Positions 1 through 8,578 of a stretch of 23,492 nt of DNA are shown in pieces. Numbering within the stretch: the first letter of the stretch is position 1; each line of letters opens with the position of its first letter. The stretch comes from a virus, in the IMG/VR virus record IMGVR_UViG_3300030090_003333, positions 1 through 23,492 of that record, one strand, 5' to 3'. The notes beneath the pieces were generated by a model. It did no database searches. It was not told the origin of the DNA and worked only from the letters and a program-made list of their open reading frames with translations. The position numbers and the translations under genes were made by a program.

Positions 1-2162
1 TCTGTTGCAGCATCTATATATTGTTCCTTAGCTTCTTTACTATCAAACAAATTTAAATTTAAAGACTCGTCCATAGCATCGAGCTGATCTTGCATTTTAT
101 CTCTAGTCTCTTTGTCTATACGTTCAGATTTAAAATCTTGCTCAACTTTTTCTCTTTGTCTATTTATATAGTTTCTTTTATGTTCTGGATTTACATGCGC
201 TACATATTTTGTTAAAAGCTCTTTAGAGCCTGTAGTTATTACCTGACCACCACCAACTAAAGGTCCTGTAGCTATTAAAGCTTGAGTACCTGCTTCTAAT
301 AATCTTTTTTTAATTTCTTTTACTTCAGGATTAACGCCAGTAGCTCTTGACACTCCAAACAAATTAACACCTTCTTGCAACTGTTCAGTTAATGTTTCTG
401 CAAACATAGCAACAGTTACATCTGAACCTATAGTTTTCCAACCATATTTTAAAAACTCTTTATAAGCCTTGTCTTGCCACTCTCTAAGTAATTTGCTAGG
501 TATAAATTTAGTAGCTTTTTTTATTGTTACAAAACCACCGACACTATCAAGACCAGCGTTTGCTAAACCTATGCCAAAAGCTATATTTGTATCTGACTCA
601 CCTTTGTCTATTAAGTCTAGTATTAAAGAGCGCTGACCTTTCATTTTTACACCATCTTTAGTAGTCATATCATCAAAAGGTAGTTTTCTAAACGCTAATA
701 AAGCTTCTTTTGGTTCTAACTTAGGAAACGTTTTCATAGCAGCTTTCATTGAAGTTATTTCTGCATAAGCGTTACCACCTTCTTGAGCTAAAGTAGAGCC
801 AGAAGCTGTAAAAGCTACACTTAATAGCTGAACCAACTGATCACCTATTATTCTACCAACTTTATCGCCATCAATACTAATACTTAAATCATCATCGTAG
901 AGCTCAGGTATGTTTATTTTTTGCATTTTTTCCTGATACTCTTTTGACTTAACCATAGCTTGCCCAATAGATTCAAGCAAAATAGGTTTTTGTTTTTTTA
1001 ACTGCTCTATTCTTTCTGCTACAGTATAGTTACCAGCTTTAACAGCTATCTCAGGATTTGATGTAGCTTCAGGTGTAAAAAGATTACCGCCATAATAAAC
1101 TTTTTCATTAACATCTTTTTGTTGCAACTCTTCTATATCAGCGTTAATCTGCTCTAATCTTTTAGCTTCATTTAACTGTGTAAATTCATAAGCTGCTTTT
1201 GGAAGTTTAACAGTCGCTGTTCCATAAATACCTTTTAAAAAATCATCAAACACTGGTGATTTAAGTATAGCTCTACCAACAGCAGTTTCACTAAAAACTT
1301 CTTCTTCACCTTCTTCTCTTACTTTTAGTTCTATTGTTGTTCCAAAAACTTGTTGAGCTATTCTGTTTGTAGTTTCTTCTATATTTTTTAAATCATCACT
1401 ATTAGAAAGTCTTTTGTCAAACTCTTTACCCATTATAGAAGTATATTCTTCCATAGCTTCTGAGTTTTCACTTATATCTAAAGTGTTGTATTTTTTTGAA
1501 AGACTGTTTATAGTAGTTTCTTTAAAGTCTTTCATTTCAAAAGCAACTTTGTTAGCTACTTTATTTAACACGCCACCACTATTAAAAATATCAGTAGATA
1601 TAGAGTTTTGAGCTTCAAAAAGCTCTTTAGAGCTCATGTTTTTTACATCTAAAGAATTATAATAATCGTTAGCAGTTTTATAACCTGCAGAAAAAAAGTT
1701 TAAATCAACACCGCTTTTATCAGCGTGTTCTTTAACAAAATCGTTTATTTTACCAGCGCTTCTTTTTTGTAAAAGAGCAAACTCATCAACATTAAACGTT
1801 TCAGTAACTCGATTACCATCTTTATCTTTAGGCGATGATATAGTTACGGCATCGGTAAAAGGTAAAGTTACACCAAAATTTTCATCACCAAGAGTAACAT
1901 TAGCTTGTTCTATTTTAAAGCCTAAAGCTCCAAGTTTACTTTTAAATTGAGTTACAAACTCTTCTTCTTGTAAATCAACATCTTCACGAGTTATTTGTGG
2001 TAAATCAGCAGTTTTATTAGCTTTTACGCTAGGAGTATAACCTTCACCTTGCAAGCCCATTTGTTGCAACGACATAAAGTACGAGTCAAAGTCTTCACCT
2101 CTTTTAGAAGCAAAACCTTTGAGCTGTTCTAAAGTGTATTGATTATCTCCTAATGTAAACAT
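1..2162 (-). CDS. Very large putative internal virion protein, 3' end beyond the window (first ~720 aa)
   Basis: The reading frame opens with ATG at 2162-2160, directly after the TAA of the upstream gene, and stays open to base 1, so the C-terminus lies outside the window. I translated it by hand. The N-terminus carries a short helical segment (YTLEQL at about residues 9-14, then DFDSY at about 24-28) that I recall at the start of giant proteins in related uncultured marine phages. The rest is mostly charged and helical, with two glycine-rich hydrophobic stretches at about residues 522-542 and 622-644. Size, position at the end of the structural module and these stretches fit a large ejection (internal virion) protein that crosses or lines the cell envelope during DNA entry, as in T7 gp15/gp16 or P22 gp16/gp20. 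An enzymatic domain, for example a lytic transglycosylase or RNA polymerase, could lie in the missing part. Function is inferred; the gene is certain. Confidence 0.85.
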   Translation of the reverse strand, partial: MFTLGDNQYTLEQLKGFASKRGEDFDSYFMSLQQMGLQGEGYTPSVKANKTADLPQITREDVDLQEEEFVTQFKSKLGALGFKIEQANVTLGDENFGVTLPFTDAVTISSPKDKDGNRVTETFNVDEFALLQKRSAGKINDFVKEHADKSGVDLNFFSAGYKTANDYYNSLDVKNMSSKELFEAQNSISTDIFNSGGVLNKVANKVAFEMKDFKETTINSLSKKYNTLDISENSEAMEEYTSIMGKEFDKRLSNSDDLKNIEETTNRIAQQVFGTTIELKVREEGEEEVFSETAVGRAILKSPVFDDFLKGIYGTATVKLPKAAYEFTQLNEAKRLEQINADIEELQQKDVNEKVYYGGNLFTPEATSNPEIAVKAGNYTVAERIEQLKKQKPILLESIGQAMVKSKEYQEKMQKINIPELYDDDLSISIDGDKVGRIIGDQLVQLLSVAFTASGSTLAQEGGNAYAEITSMKAAMKTFPKLEPKEALLAFRKLPFDDMTTKDGVKMKGQRSLILDLIDKGESDTNIAFGIGLANAGLDSVGGFVTIKKATKFIPSKLLREWQDKAYKEFLKYGWKTIGSDVTVAMFAETLTEQLQEGVNLFGVSRATGVNPEVKEIKKRLLEAGTQALIATGPLVGGGQVITTGSKELLTKYVAHVNPEHKRNYINRQREKVEQDFKSERIDKETRDKMQDQLDAMDESLNLNLFDSKEAKEQYIDAAT

Positions 2163-4013
2163 TTACTTAGAGTTTTCGTTGATAAATGTGTCTAAATCAC
2201 TGTTAAAAGTATCAGATGTAATATCTAATCTTATTCTTTTTGGTGGATCTGTTTTAGTTTCTACAACTATTATATCTCCAATAGCAAAAGCTTTTTTTAC
2301 TTTAAATTTATCTTTATAAGCTTGGTTTAAAGCATTTTTAACTATAGGAACAACATCGTCTTCATCAGTACCAACGCCTGCTAAAAGATTTTTAGATTTA
2401 AATCCAGTTGCTCCAGCGATATACCAAGATTGATCTTTAAATACATCTTTAGCTCTAAAGCCACTATTATTTGTTAGCATGTCTATTGCACCTTGGTAAT
2501 CAACTTGTTGAACTGTTCTTTCATCTGTTTCGTCATCTATGCTAGTTAATTCAAGTACTAAACCGCCTTTTGGATCTTTTTGATCTACATTAGGATCTTT
2601 TTTAATACTTAAGAACCTCGTAGCGTTACCATCAGAACCTAAATTTATAGGAGGTGCTTCTTCTCCAGCTTGTACATCATTAGCAGTCGCAACAAAAGAT
2701 TGTACTTTACGAGCGTTTTCTCTTTCTGTCGCAGTACCATCGCCACCATTTGCTGATGGCACATACTTTTGTAAACCTTGTTGGTTTATAACAGTAGCTT
2801 GATCTTTTGCAAAATCACCTAAAAAAGCTTTTGAAGTTTGTAAATTAAAATTAGGATCTCTTGGGTTTAACAAAGCAGATTTTAATTTTTTATAATTATC
2901 TTCATTAGCAAAATCATCTATATCTACTGTACCAGAGTTATCACTGTCAAAAGCAAGAGTGTTTAATGAGCTAAATAACCTAAAAGAAGTTTTGCTTAAA
3001 TCTGCAGAGTTTAAATCTTCAAACAAAGATTTACCACCAAACTTTCTACTAGCAGCCCACTCAAAATCAGCGGTAGTATGTATTTGCTCTGTAGTTGACA
3101 AAGCTATTTGATTTTTATCGTAATCACTTAGCGTTATACCTTGCACGCCATTGTCAAAAGCAGATTTTTCGTTATTAGCAAAACTAACACTAACTTTGCC
3201 ATTAGCAGGCACTATTAAACGTTTAACACTGTTTTGGTCAACAGTAAGATTATTACCAAAAGCATCTTCTATAGGCTTACCATTTTTATCTACGTAGGAA
3301 AATATAATATTTCCTTGATTGTCATAACCTTTTAAAGCTCTAGATCCATCACCTAAGGGTTTACCATTGTTTTTTAAAGCTCTTAAAAAATTAGCTTCAT
3401 CAATTCTTTCAGGATTTACAACAAAATTTTCTGGTTTTAAATACTCACCTATTAATTTAGAAGAAACTTCATATTCTTTTGCTGACTCAAATATATTATC
3501 TCTTCTATCTTTTAGCTCTGATCTTCTTTTTTTTCTTTCTGTACCTTTTAACTCACTACTACCAATAATAGGTGTTAAAGATCTAAGTTCTTTATTTATT
3601 TTTTCTAACTCGTCTTCTAAATCATTAACCACAAAATCAACTGTATTTCCAGAGCTATCTATATGTTTTTGATTAGCACTAAATCCAGGTGTTTCTTGAC
3701 TAGAAACGGTTGGATCTACAGTGGTATCAGTAGTAAAGTCCGTATTATTTTTGTAACTTCTAGTAGAGCCTGTGTTTTCGTCTTCTTCTTTTTGTTTTTC
3801 TATTAAAGCCGCGCCTACATCACCAGCTGCTTTTGCTAAATCTCCTAGCCCTTTACCTAAAGCGTTCATACCTCTTTCAAAAGAGTTACCTATTTGTTCG
3901 TAAACAGGTTGTAAACTTCTAGGCACATTAGCCATAGCAGCTTTATAAGCAGCATTTACTAACGTAGCATCTGTTCCTCCTAATATAGATGGTAATCCTT
4001 GTTTTTTTGCCAT
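2163..4013 (-). CDS. 616-aa putative virion protein with an EF-hand-like loop
   Basis: I do not recognise a named family. The N-terminus (residues 1-75) is Ala/Gly-rich and helical, and is followed by a polar Ser/Thr-rich linker (about 80-125) and a charged coiled-coil-like stretch (about 130-185). The middle and C-terminal parts look like mixed alpha/beta domains. Residues 356-367 read DSDNSGTVDIDD, a good match to the 12-residue EF-hand calcium loop (D1, D3, S5, G6, V8, D9, D12), flanked by plausible helices on both sides. The gene follows the ejection-type protein gene after 15 bases and abuts the giant protein gene (TAA then ATG). By position it is likely another internal or tail-tip virion component. 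The start is set by ATG behind an A/T-only leader, with no Shine-Dalgarno sequence. Confidence 0.85.
   Translation of the reverse strand: MAKKQGLPSILGGTDATLVNAAYKAAMANVPRSLQPVYEQIGNSFERGMNALGKGLGDLAKAAGDVGAALIEKQKEEDENTGSTRSYKNNTDFTTDTTVDPTVSSQETPGFSANQKHIDSSGNTVDFVVNDLEDELEKINKELRSLTPIIGSSELKGTERKKRRSELKDRRDNIFESAKEYEVSSKLIGEYLKPENFVVNPERIDEANFLRALKNNGKPLGDGSRALKGYDNQGNIIFSYVDKNGKPIEDAFGNNLTVDQNSVKRLIVPANGKVSVSFANNEKSAFDNGVQGITLSDYDKNQIALSTTEQIHTTADFEWAASRKFGGKSLFEDLNSADLSKTSFRLFSSLNTLAFDSDNSGTVDIDDFANEDNYKKLKSALLNPRDPNFNLQTSKAFLGDFAKDQATVINQQGLQKYVPSANGGDGTATERENARKVQSFVATANDVQAGEEAPPINLGSDGNATRFLSIKKDPNVDQKDPKGGLVLELTSIDDETDERTVQQVDYQGAIDMLTNNSGFRAKDVFKDQSWYIAGATGFKSKNLLAGVGTDEDDVVPIVKNALNQAYKDKFKVKKAFAIGDIIVVETKTDPPKRIRLDITSDTFNSDLDTFINENSK
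2913..2948 (-). other. EF-hand-like calcium-binding loop inside the 616-aa protein
   Basis: These 36 bases encode DSDNSGTVDIDD. Positions 1, 3, 5, 9 and 12 carry oxygen side chains, position 6 is Gly and position 8 is hydrophobic, as in canonical EF-hands and dockerin repeats. Helix-like segments precede it (from about residue 343) and follow it (to about residue 382). Only one such loop is seen in this protein. Confidence 0.6.
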
Positions 4014-4028
4014 ATTTAATTATTTTTT

Positions 4029-4733
4029 TTAAATCATTGCAGCGCCAACACTGCCTCCTCCTTGAGCTATACCGCCGATTATTTGACCATACATACCCAT
4101 TTGAGCACCTAACATTTGCGCTTCTAAACCGTAAGCACCCATTTGATTAGCGTAAGCAGCTTGCAATCCAGCGTTAGCGCCTGCCATACCACCAAACTCT
4201 ATACCAAGCAAAGTATTTATTCTTGACATTTCTGCTTGTTGAACCATTGCTTCACCACCTCTTTGTGCCATATCAGCAGCAGCCATACCACGTCTTTCTG
4301 CTACTTGTATTTGATTAGCAGCTCTTGCAGCTAAAACTCTGTTTTGTCTTTCTTGTTGAGCTATATTAGCTGATACTTGCGCGGCTTGTAATACACCTTG
4401 ATTAGCTAGCGATTGTGCTAAACTAGCTATACCACTACCACCAGCAGCACCTCTAAGAGCTTGTAATATATTAGCTCTTTGCTGCTCGCCTCTTTCCATT
4501 TGAAAGTCTGCAGCTTGTGTGTCTACAGTTAAATCTTCAAAGACATTTTCCATGTCTTCATAGTAATTTTGTAAGTCTCTATAAGGGTTAACAAACTCAA
4601 ATTGTCTATACTCTTCTTTTTGTTTTTCTAAAATATCTCTTTGTATAGCCTGCTCTGCTCTATAAGCAGCCACTTGTTCTCTTGCAAACTCTTGTGATTC
4701 TCTAGCAATACGTCTTCTTGCTCTTCCTCCCAT
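4029..4733 (-). CDS. Ala/Gln/Gly-rich internal virion (ejection-type) protein
   Basis: This 234-aa protein starts with a basic segment (MGGRARRRIAR) followed by a long charged helix (about residues 10-45). It then has a short conserved-looking stretch around NPYRDL and DLTVDTQAADFQ, and an Ala/Gln/Gly-rich helical C-terminal half including RGAAGGSGIASLAQ (about residues 94-107). The last 60 residues are Gly/Ala/Met-rich and weakly hydrophobic. From recall, proteins with the RGAAGGSGIA motif are widespread in marine podovirus-like phages. Composition and size resemble T7 gp14 and P22 gp7, small ejection proteins that insert into the outer membrane. It lies in the usual place, after the tail proteins and before the giant internal proteins. 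The family assignment is from pattern and context, not a search. Confidence 0.8.
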   Translation of the reverse strand: MGGRARRRIARESQEFAREQVAAYRAEQAIQRDILEKQKEEYRQFEFVNPYRDLQNYYEDMENVFEDLTVDTQAADFQMERGEQQRANILQALRGAAGGSGIASLAQSLANQGVLQAAQVSANIAQQERQNRVLAARAANQIQVAERRGMAAADMAQRGGEAMVQQAEMSRINTLLGIEFGGMAGANAGLQAAYANQMGAYGLEAQMLGAQMGMYGQIIGGIAQGGGSVGAAMI

Positions 4734-4735
4734 AT

Positions 4736-5155
4736 TTATATATATTTAAAAGTTTCGTAAGCTGGCGCTGTTTTATCTATTGTCCAGCTTAATTTATTGT
4801 GAATATTTTCCATGTGTACATTTCCGCAAACAGTAAATATAAACTTTATACCTTCTTGTTTTGCTTGTCTTTCTATATTAAGTATTAATTGTTCTATAAT
4901 ACTTCTCCTATCTTTTTGTCTGTAGTTAGGATTTGAAACTACATAAGTTAAGTAACCAACTGGCGCATGTTTGTCAACAAACAAAAAACCAGCAGCTACC
5001 ATTTCTTTTTTTTTGCCAATTATATAGCAATAATTATCGTGTGGCAAGTACTCTCTTTCTATAGCGCCTTTATCACCCCACCACCAGTCCCACCACTGTG
5101 AAACTAAATTGTAATCCGTATTATTAAAACTACGGAATATTATTTCGTTGTTCAT
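4736..5155 (-). CDS. GNAT-like N-acetyltransferase in the tail module
   Basis: This small 139-aa protein has the strand-helix pattern of the GNAT fold: an N-terminal strand and helix containing a tryptophan cluster (WWDWWW, residues 21-26), central strands (about 42-60), strand 4 (YLTYVVSNP, about 68-76) leading into a Q/R-rich acetyl-CoA pyrophosphate loop (RQKDRR, 79-84) and helix 3, and a C-terminal motif-B-like part (FTVCGNVHMENIHNKL, about 107-122). The loop lacks the usual Gly-x-Gly/Ala, so acetyl-CoA binding is plausible but unproven. The substrate is unknown. The gene stop overlaps no neighbour but is only 2 bases from the next ATG, so it is translated with the ejection-type protein. 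Similar small acetyltransferase genes among structural genes are, from recall, frequent in marine phages. Confidence 0.7.
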   Translation of the reverse strand: MNNEIIFRSFNNTDYNLVSQWWDWWWGDKGAIEREYLPHDNYCYIIGKKKEMVAAGFLFVDKHAPVGYLTYVVSNPNYRQKDRRSIIEQLILNIERQAKQEGIKFIFTVCGNVHMENIHNKLSWTIDKTAPAYETFKYI

Positions 5156-5204
5156 TTAATTTAATTTATAAAATAATAGTTACACTTTTTAGTGTTATTT
5201 TACA
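5156..5204 (-). promoter_or_regulatory. Short gap with two alternative weak hairpins
   Basis: On the minus strand, TAGTGT (complement of 5202-5207, overlapping the upstream stop codon) can pair with ACACTA (complement of 5190-5195). Alternatively ACACT (complement of 5191-5195) can pair with AGTGT (complement of 5182-5186). The two share one arm, so only one can form. The stems are 5-6 bp and AT-rich, and are followed by an A/T-rich leader before the acetyltransferase start. This could be a weak terminator or translation-control element, or chance in AT-rich DNA. Confidence 0.25.
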
Positions 5205-6878
5205 CTATGATGCTGTTATGAGACGGTCTAAATCAAAATAAAGAATTGTACTTCTTACAGCATTATTTGTTATTTGTACATTGCCACTTATCGTAAATAC
5301 TCTACCAGCACCTTTAAATGTTAAACTTTGACCGTTTTGTAACACATGACTACCTGGTGTTAAGGTAATAGTACTACTAGATATATTTGTAACTACAGGT
5401 GTAGCTACACCAGAGTTTAAATTAACGCCATGAACAGTACTAACATCATCTAATATACCGCTAGTACTTGTTATATCAAAACTAGTTAAAGCATCTGTAC
5501 CGTTAGCATCTGAGTCATTTACCGTGGTTGTTACATCTGCTAGTTCTATTTTTAAATCAGTCATAGTTATATCTATACCTGTTAAACTTTTAATATTTGT
5601 TTTACCGTAAGCGTAACATTTATTGTTAGTATTTCTAACATTTGTTAATTGTTGACCTGCGCTAAAAGTAACAATACCATCTTGATTTGATATTAAGCCA
5701 TATTCAATTGTAGGTTTTTTACCAAGTGTTTCAAGAGCAGGTATATTTACGTTAGTAATAGTATAATCTTCTTCTTCAATACTACCGTCTGGTTGAACAA
5801 TCTCTCTTGTTAATTCTGTTTCATCTACAATACCTTGAATTGTTGCGTTAGCAGTAAAATCTGCGGTAGCTCCAAACATATTTAAACCAGGTACTAAAGC
5901 GTGTAAGCTTGTGTTTGAAGTGTTTATTTGCCATCTACGATATTTAAGATCTTGAAACTTAACAACAGCGTTTGTACCAGCAGCAGGTATTGTTAACGCT
6001 TTGTTAACAGTAATTGTTGTACCAGAAACTCCAGTTACAACAACAGGTCCATCTAAATCATTTATACCATCAATACCTACACCTGTTACTGTGCTTTCAG
6101 TACCTACACCAGTACTAAGCACTTCTTCTTCACTCATAGTAAAAGTAGTGCTACCACTTAATGGTAAATTTGTTATATTGCCTTCAGTAGGATTTTCTGC
6201 GGGCGCATCTATTACAGAAGAAGGATAATTTCTAAAATAAGGTTCTGTTATTCCTAAAGTAGTAAAAGTAGTTAAATCACCTAAGCCGGGTTGTTTTAAT
6301 ATAACACCTTTTTTTGTAGAACCTAAAGTAACACTAAAAGAAAATGGTATTAAACCAGTATTGCTACCTGACTGTAAATCAAAATCAGCAGTAGTAATAG
6401 TTGCTCCACTAAAACCAGAAGCTGTAGAAGGTGTTAACGCACTTATTTGTAAAACAGAGTTTGGGTATTGATATATAACTCTTTGTAACACAGAAGAGCT
6501 AGAACCTATTGTATTGTTTATATCAACACTATCATCTGGAAACCTAGCGTCTACATAAGGAACATGAAAAGTATCTAACTCATTATGAGCATATAAATAT
6601 AAGTCGTACTTATTAGGATTATTACCGCTTGATAAACCACCAGCAGGAAACTGTATTATAACGCTAGCTTCACCATTAACACATTTTCTATTTTTTAATC
6701 TTTTTCTTGCAGAGCCAAAAGTTTGTGTACTAAAATCATAAAATGTAATAGTAGAACCTACAGTTCTTTGTACTTCTAAACTAAATATGGCACCGTTATC
6801 GCCTAGCACTTGAACACTTCTAGACTCACCGTCGTTACTTAAATAATTAGAACCGTAATTAAAATTTTTTATTTCCAT
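5205..6878 (-). CDS. Beta-rich tail or fibre-like structural protein (557 aa)
   Basis: No enzyme motif is visible. The protein is rich in Thr, Ser, Gly, Val and Ile in alternating beta patterns throughout and has few long helices. Segments ending in short beta hairpins of the type SGTTITVNKALTIPAAGT (about residues 284-301) and SSSTITLTPGSHVLQNGQSL resemble each other, suggesting repeated small beta domains. The C-terminus (STILYFDLDRLI) looks like a closing strand. It is coupled to the upstream gene by TAA-T-ATG (6882-6876) and ends in TAG. Position after the stabilization/nozzle genes and before the ejection genes suggests a tail accessory or fibre-like protein. The exact role is unknown; a receptor-binding role is possible but cannot be shown from this sequence. 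Confidence 0.8.
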   Translation of the reverse strand: MEIKNFNYGSNYLSNDGESRSVQVLGDNGAIFSLEVQRTVGSTITFYDFSTQTFGSARKRLKNRKCVNGEASVIIQFPAGGLSSGNNPNKYDLYLYAHNELDTFHVPYVDARFPDDSVDINNTIGSSSSVLQRVIYQYPNSVLQISALTPSTASGFSGATITTADFDLQSGSNTGLIPFSFSVTLGSTKKGVILKQPGLGDLTTFTTLGITEPYFRNYPSSVIDAPAENPTEGNITNLPLSGSTTFTMSEEEVLSTGVGTESTVTGVGIDGINDLDGPVVVTGVSGTTITVNKALTIPAAGTNAVVKFQDLKYRRWQINTSNTSLHALVPGLNMFGATADFTANATIQGIVDETELTREIVQPDGSIEEEDYTITNVNIPALETLGKKPTIEYGLISNQDGIVTFSAGQQLTNVRNTNNKCYAYGKTNIKSLTGIDITMTDLKIELADVTTTVNDSDANGTDALTSFDITSTSGILDDVSTVHGVNLNSGVATPVVTNISSSTITLTPGSHVLQNGQSLTFKGAGRVFTISGNVQITNNAVRSTILYFDLDRLITAS

Positions 6879-6879
6879 A

Positions 6880-8577
6880 TTACTTGCTGCTTTCGTTTAT
6901 TTGTGAACTAACAGAAAATAATTCTGCTTTACCTGTTGCACTGTTTCCAAATGTTACTTCTGCATAATAACCTGTAACACCTGATTTGTTTATATTAGAG
7001 TTCTTTTTAAATAATACAAAATCACCTTCTTCAAATATTGCTGCAGGTGGATTTGTACCAGTATCATGCCCTACTGTAATTGTGTTTTTACCAATTGACT
7101 TTATTTCTAAACTATATTCTTCTAAATCATCACTATCAATAACGTTACCATTACCAATATTAGTAGCTGTAACATAATGAATAGTGTCGTTTAAAGATAA
7201 AGACGTGTTAATATCTTCGTCAAATGTTATAACAACTTCACCTAAAACTGTAACAGCACCTAAACTATCGGTTTCTGTTAGAACAGTATCTTGCGATATA
7301 ACTCCTATACCTTGTATTTGATTTGAACTATAATCTATTATAGCGTTATCACCTTTTATATAATTAAACCACTTACCTTCTTTTTCTATAAACTCATTTG
7401 TTTTACCAGAGTTTTTATCTGTAGTTATATTACCTAAATACCAACCAGACTTGTCTTCTAAATTGTAATAGCTATCATCTTCGGTTCTTAAATCAACTCC
7501 AGATTCTGTCGTTGCCGTTATCCTAGCTTGAGTTCCTTCATAACTTATAGTTTCAAAGTTTTTAATAGTACTAGGCGCATCGTTAAACAATAAAGTTATT
7601 GCCGACTCATTAGGCACGCCATAAAACTCATTTCTACTTACAGTATTGTCGTGATGTAAATATATTTCACCTTTATTAAAACTATAATAATCACCAGAAC
7701 AACTTACACTACTTTCTGGCACGTATGTTTTAAAACTTGTCCAACCTCTAACGTTTTCTTGAAAACTAACAGTTGTGCTGTTTAAAGTTAAATTGTATTG
7801 ATCTTTCTTTTTATCATAGCCACCAATTAATAAACCAGATGTTCTTAAATTATCTCTAAAATAATCTTTCATACCATGCAAAGATATTGGGCTCAAACCA
7901 TCTCTTGATAATCTTAAAACAACACCTCTTTGTTTGTCTGTAAAATAAGATCTATATGCTTCTGAAACAAAAGACTCTGGATTTTTTGATATACCGTAAT
8001 CACCTACATAAGGTATTGCTTGGCCTAAAACTCTTTCGTTAGATAACAACTGTATGTTACCATCAGCATTAAACAAAGCGTCTTTATTAGCTAGTACTTT
8101 TAATACTTTATCTTCACAAAGAACTGTTAAATCAGAGTCTCTAGTGTGAAGTTTCTGTATGCTACCATAAGTAGGATTTAAATCTTTTGTTATTTTTTCT
8201 GCTAAATTAAATTGATTTGTTTCGTTAAAACTACTAGACTTATTATATATACCAGAATATATTAAACTGTTTTTTCTTTCTTCTTTTTTATAATCATCAA
8301 ACTCTGCAGAAACTCTAACACCAGGCGCTAAAAGCATTTTATTAAAATCATCTCTAACTCTTGTAGACTCTACGCCGTTACCAAAACTATAACAATTATG
8401 CCAATTTAAATCATAAGCAAAATTATGAGTTTTTGTTTTTAATGTAAAACTATCTGTTTGACCGTTACCGTCTAATGTAGGAATTGTATCTATTTCTATA
8501 TATATAACATCGCCATTTGGTTTTGTTATTTTAAATAGATCACCTACGTTTATTATTTTATTTATTGAGTATGACAT
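6880..8577 (-). CDS. C-terminal part of a stabilization/nozzle-type tail protein, as a separate 565-aa ORF
   Basis: From recall, the stretch FGNGVESTRVRDDFNKM (about residues 66-82) and the later LNPTYGSIQKLHTRDSDL and EDKVLKVLANKDALFNADG match the C-terminal half of long P22 gp10-like 'stabilization' proteins of uncultured marine phages. Repeated strands such as VVLRLSRDGLSPISLHGM fit a beta-propeller. The C-terminal segment GYYAEVTFGNSATGKAELF also looks like the usual end of that family. Here it is its own ORF, starting at 8577 one base after the TAA of the 1626-aa gene. Together the two probably build the ring below the portal that forms the tail nozzle. The start is the only sensible ATG given the TAA-T-ATG junction. 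Confidence 0.8.
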   Translation of the reverse strand: MSYSINKIINVGDLFKITKPNGDVIYIEIDTIPTLDGNGQTDSFTLKTKTHNFAYDLNWHNCYSFGNGVESTRVRDDFNKMLLAPGVRVSAEFDDYKKEERKNSLIYSGIYNKSSSFNETNQFNLAEKITKDLNPTYGSIQKLHTRDSDLTVLCEDKVLKVLANKDALFNADGNIQLLSNERVLGQAIPYVGDYGISKNPESFVSEAYRSYFTDKQRGVVLRLSRDGLSPISLHGMKDYFRDNLRTSGLLIGGYDKKKDQYNLTLNSTTVSFQENVRGWTSFKTYVPESSVSCSGDYYSFNKGEIYLHHDNTVSRNEFYGVPNESAITLLFNDAPSTIKNFETISYEGTQARITATTESGVDLRTEDDSYYNLEDKSGWYLGNITTDKNSGKTNEFIEKEGKWFNYIKGDNAIIDYSSNQIQGIGVISQDTVLTETDSLGAVTVLGEVVITFDEDINTSLSLNDTIHYVTATNIGNGNVIDSDDLEEYSLEIKSIGKNTITVGHDTGTNPPAAIFEEGDFVLFKKNSNINKSGVTGYYAEVTFGNSATGKAELFSVSSQINESSK

Positions 8578-8578
8578 A

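Noticed and set aside
1414-1611. 65-aa open frame on the plus strand
   Set aside because: It lies entirely within the minus-strand giant protein gene, has hydrophobic shadow composition and no upstream signal.
3367-3672. 101-aa open frame on the plus strand
   Set aside because: It is antisense to the 616-aa gene; its Ser/Leu/Phe-rich make-up is what the complement of Lys/Glu-rich coding gives.
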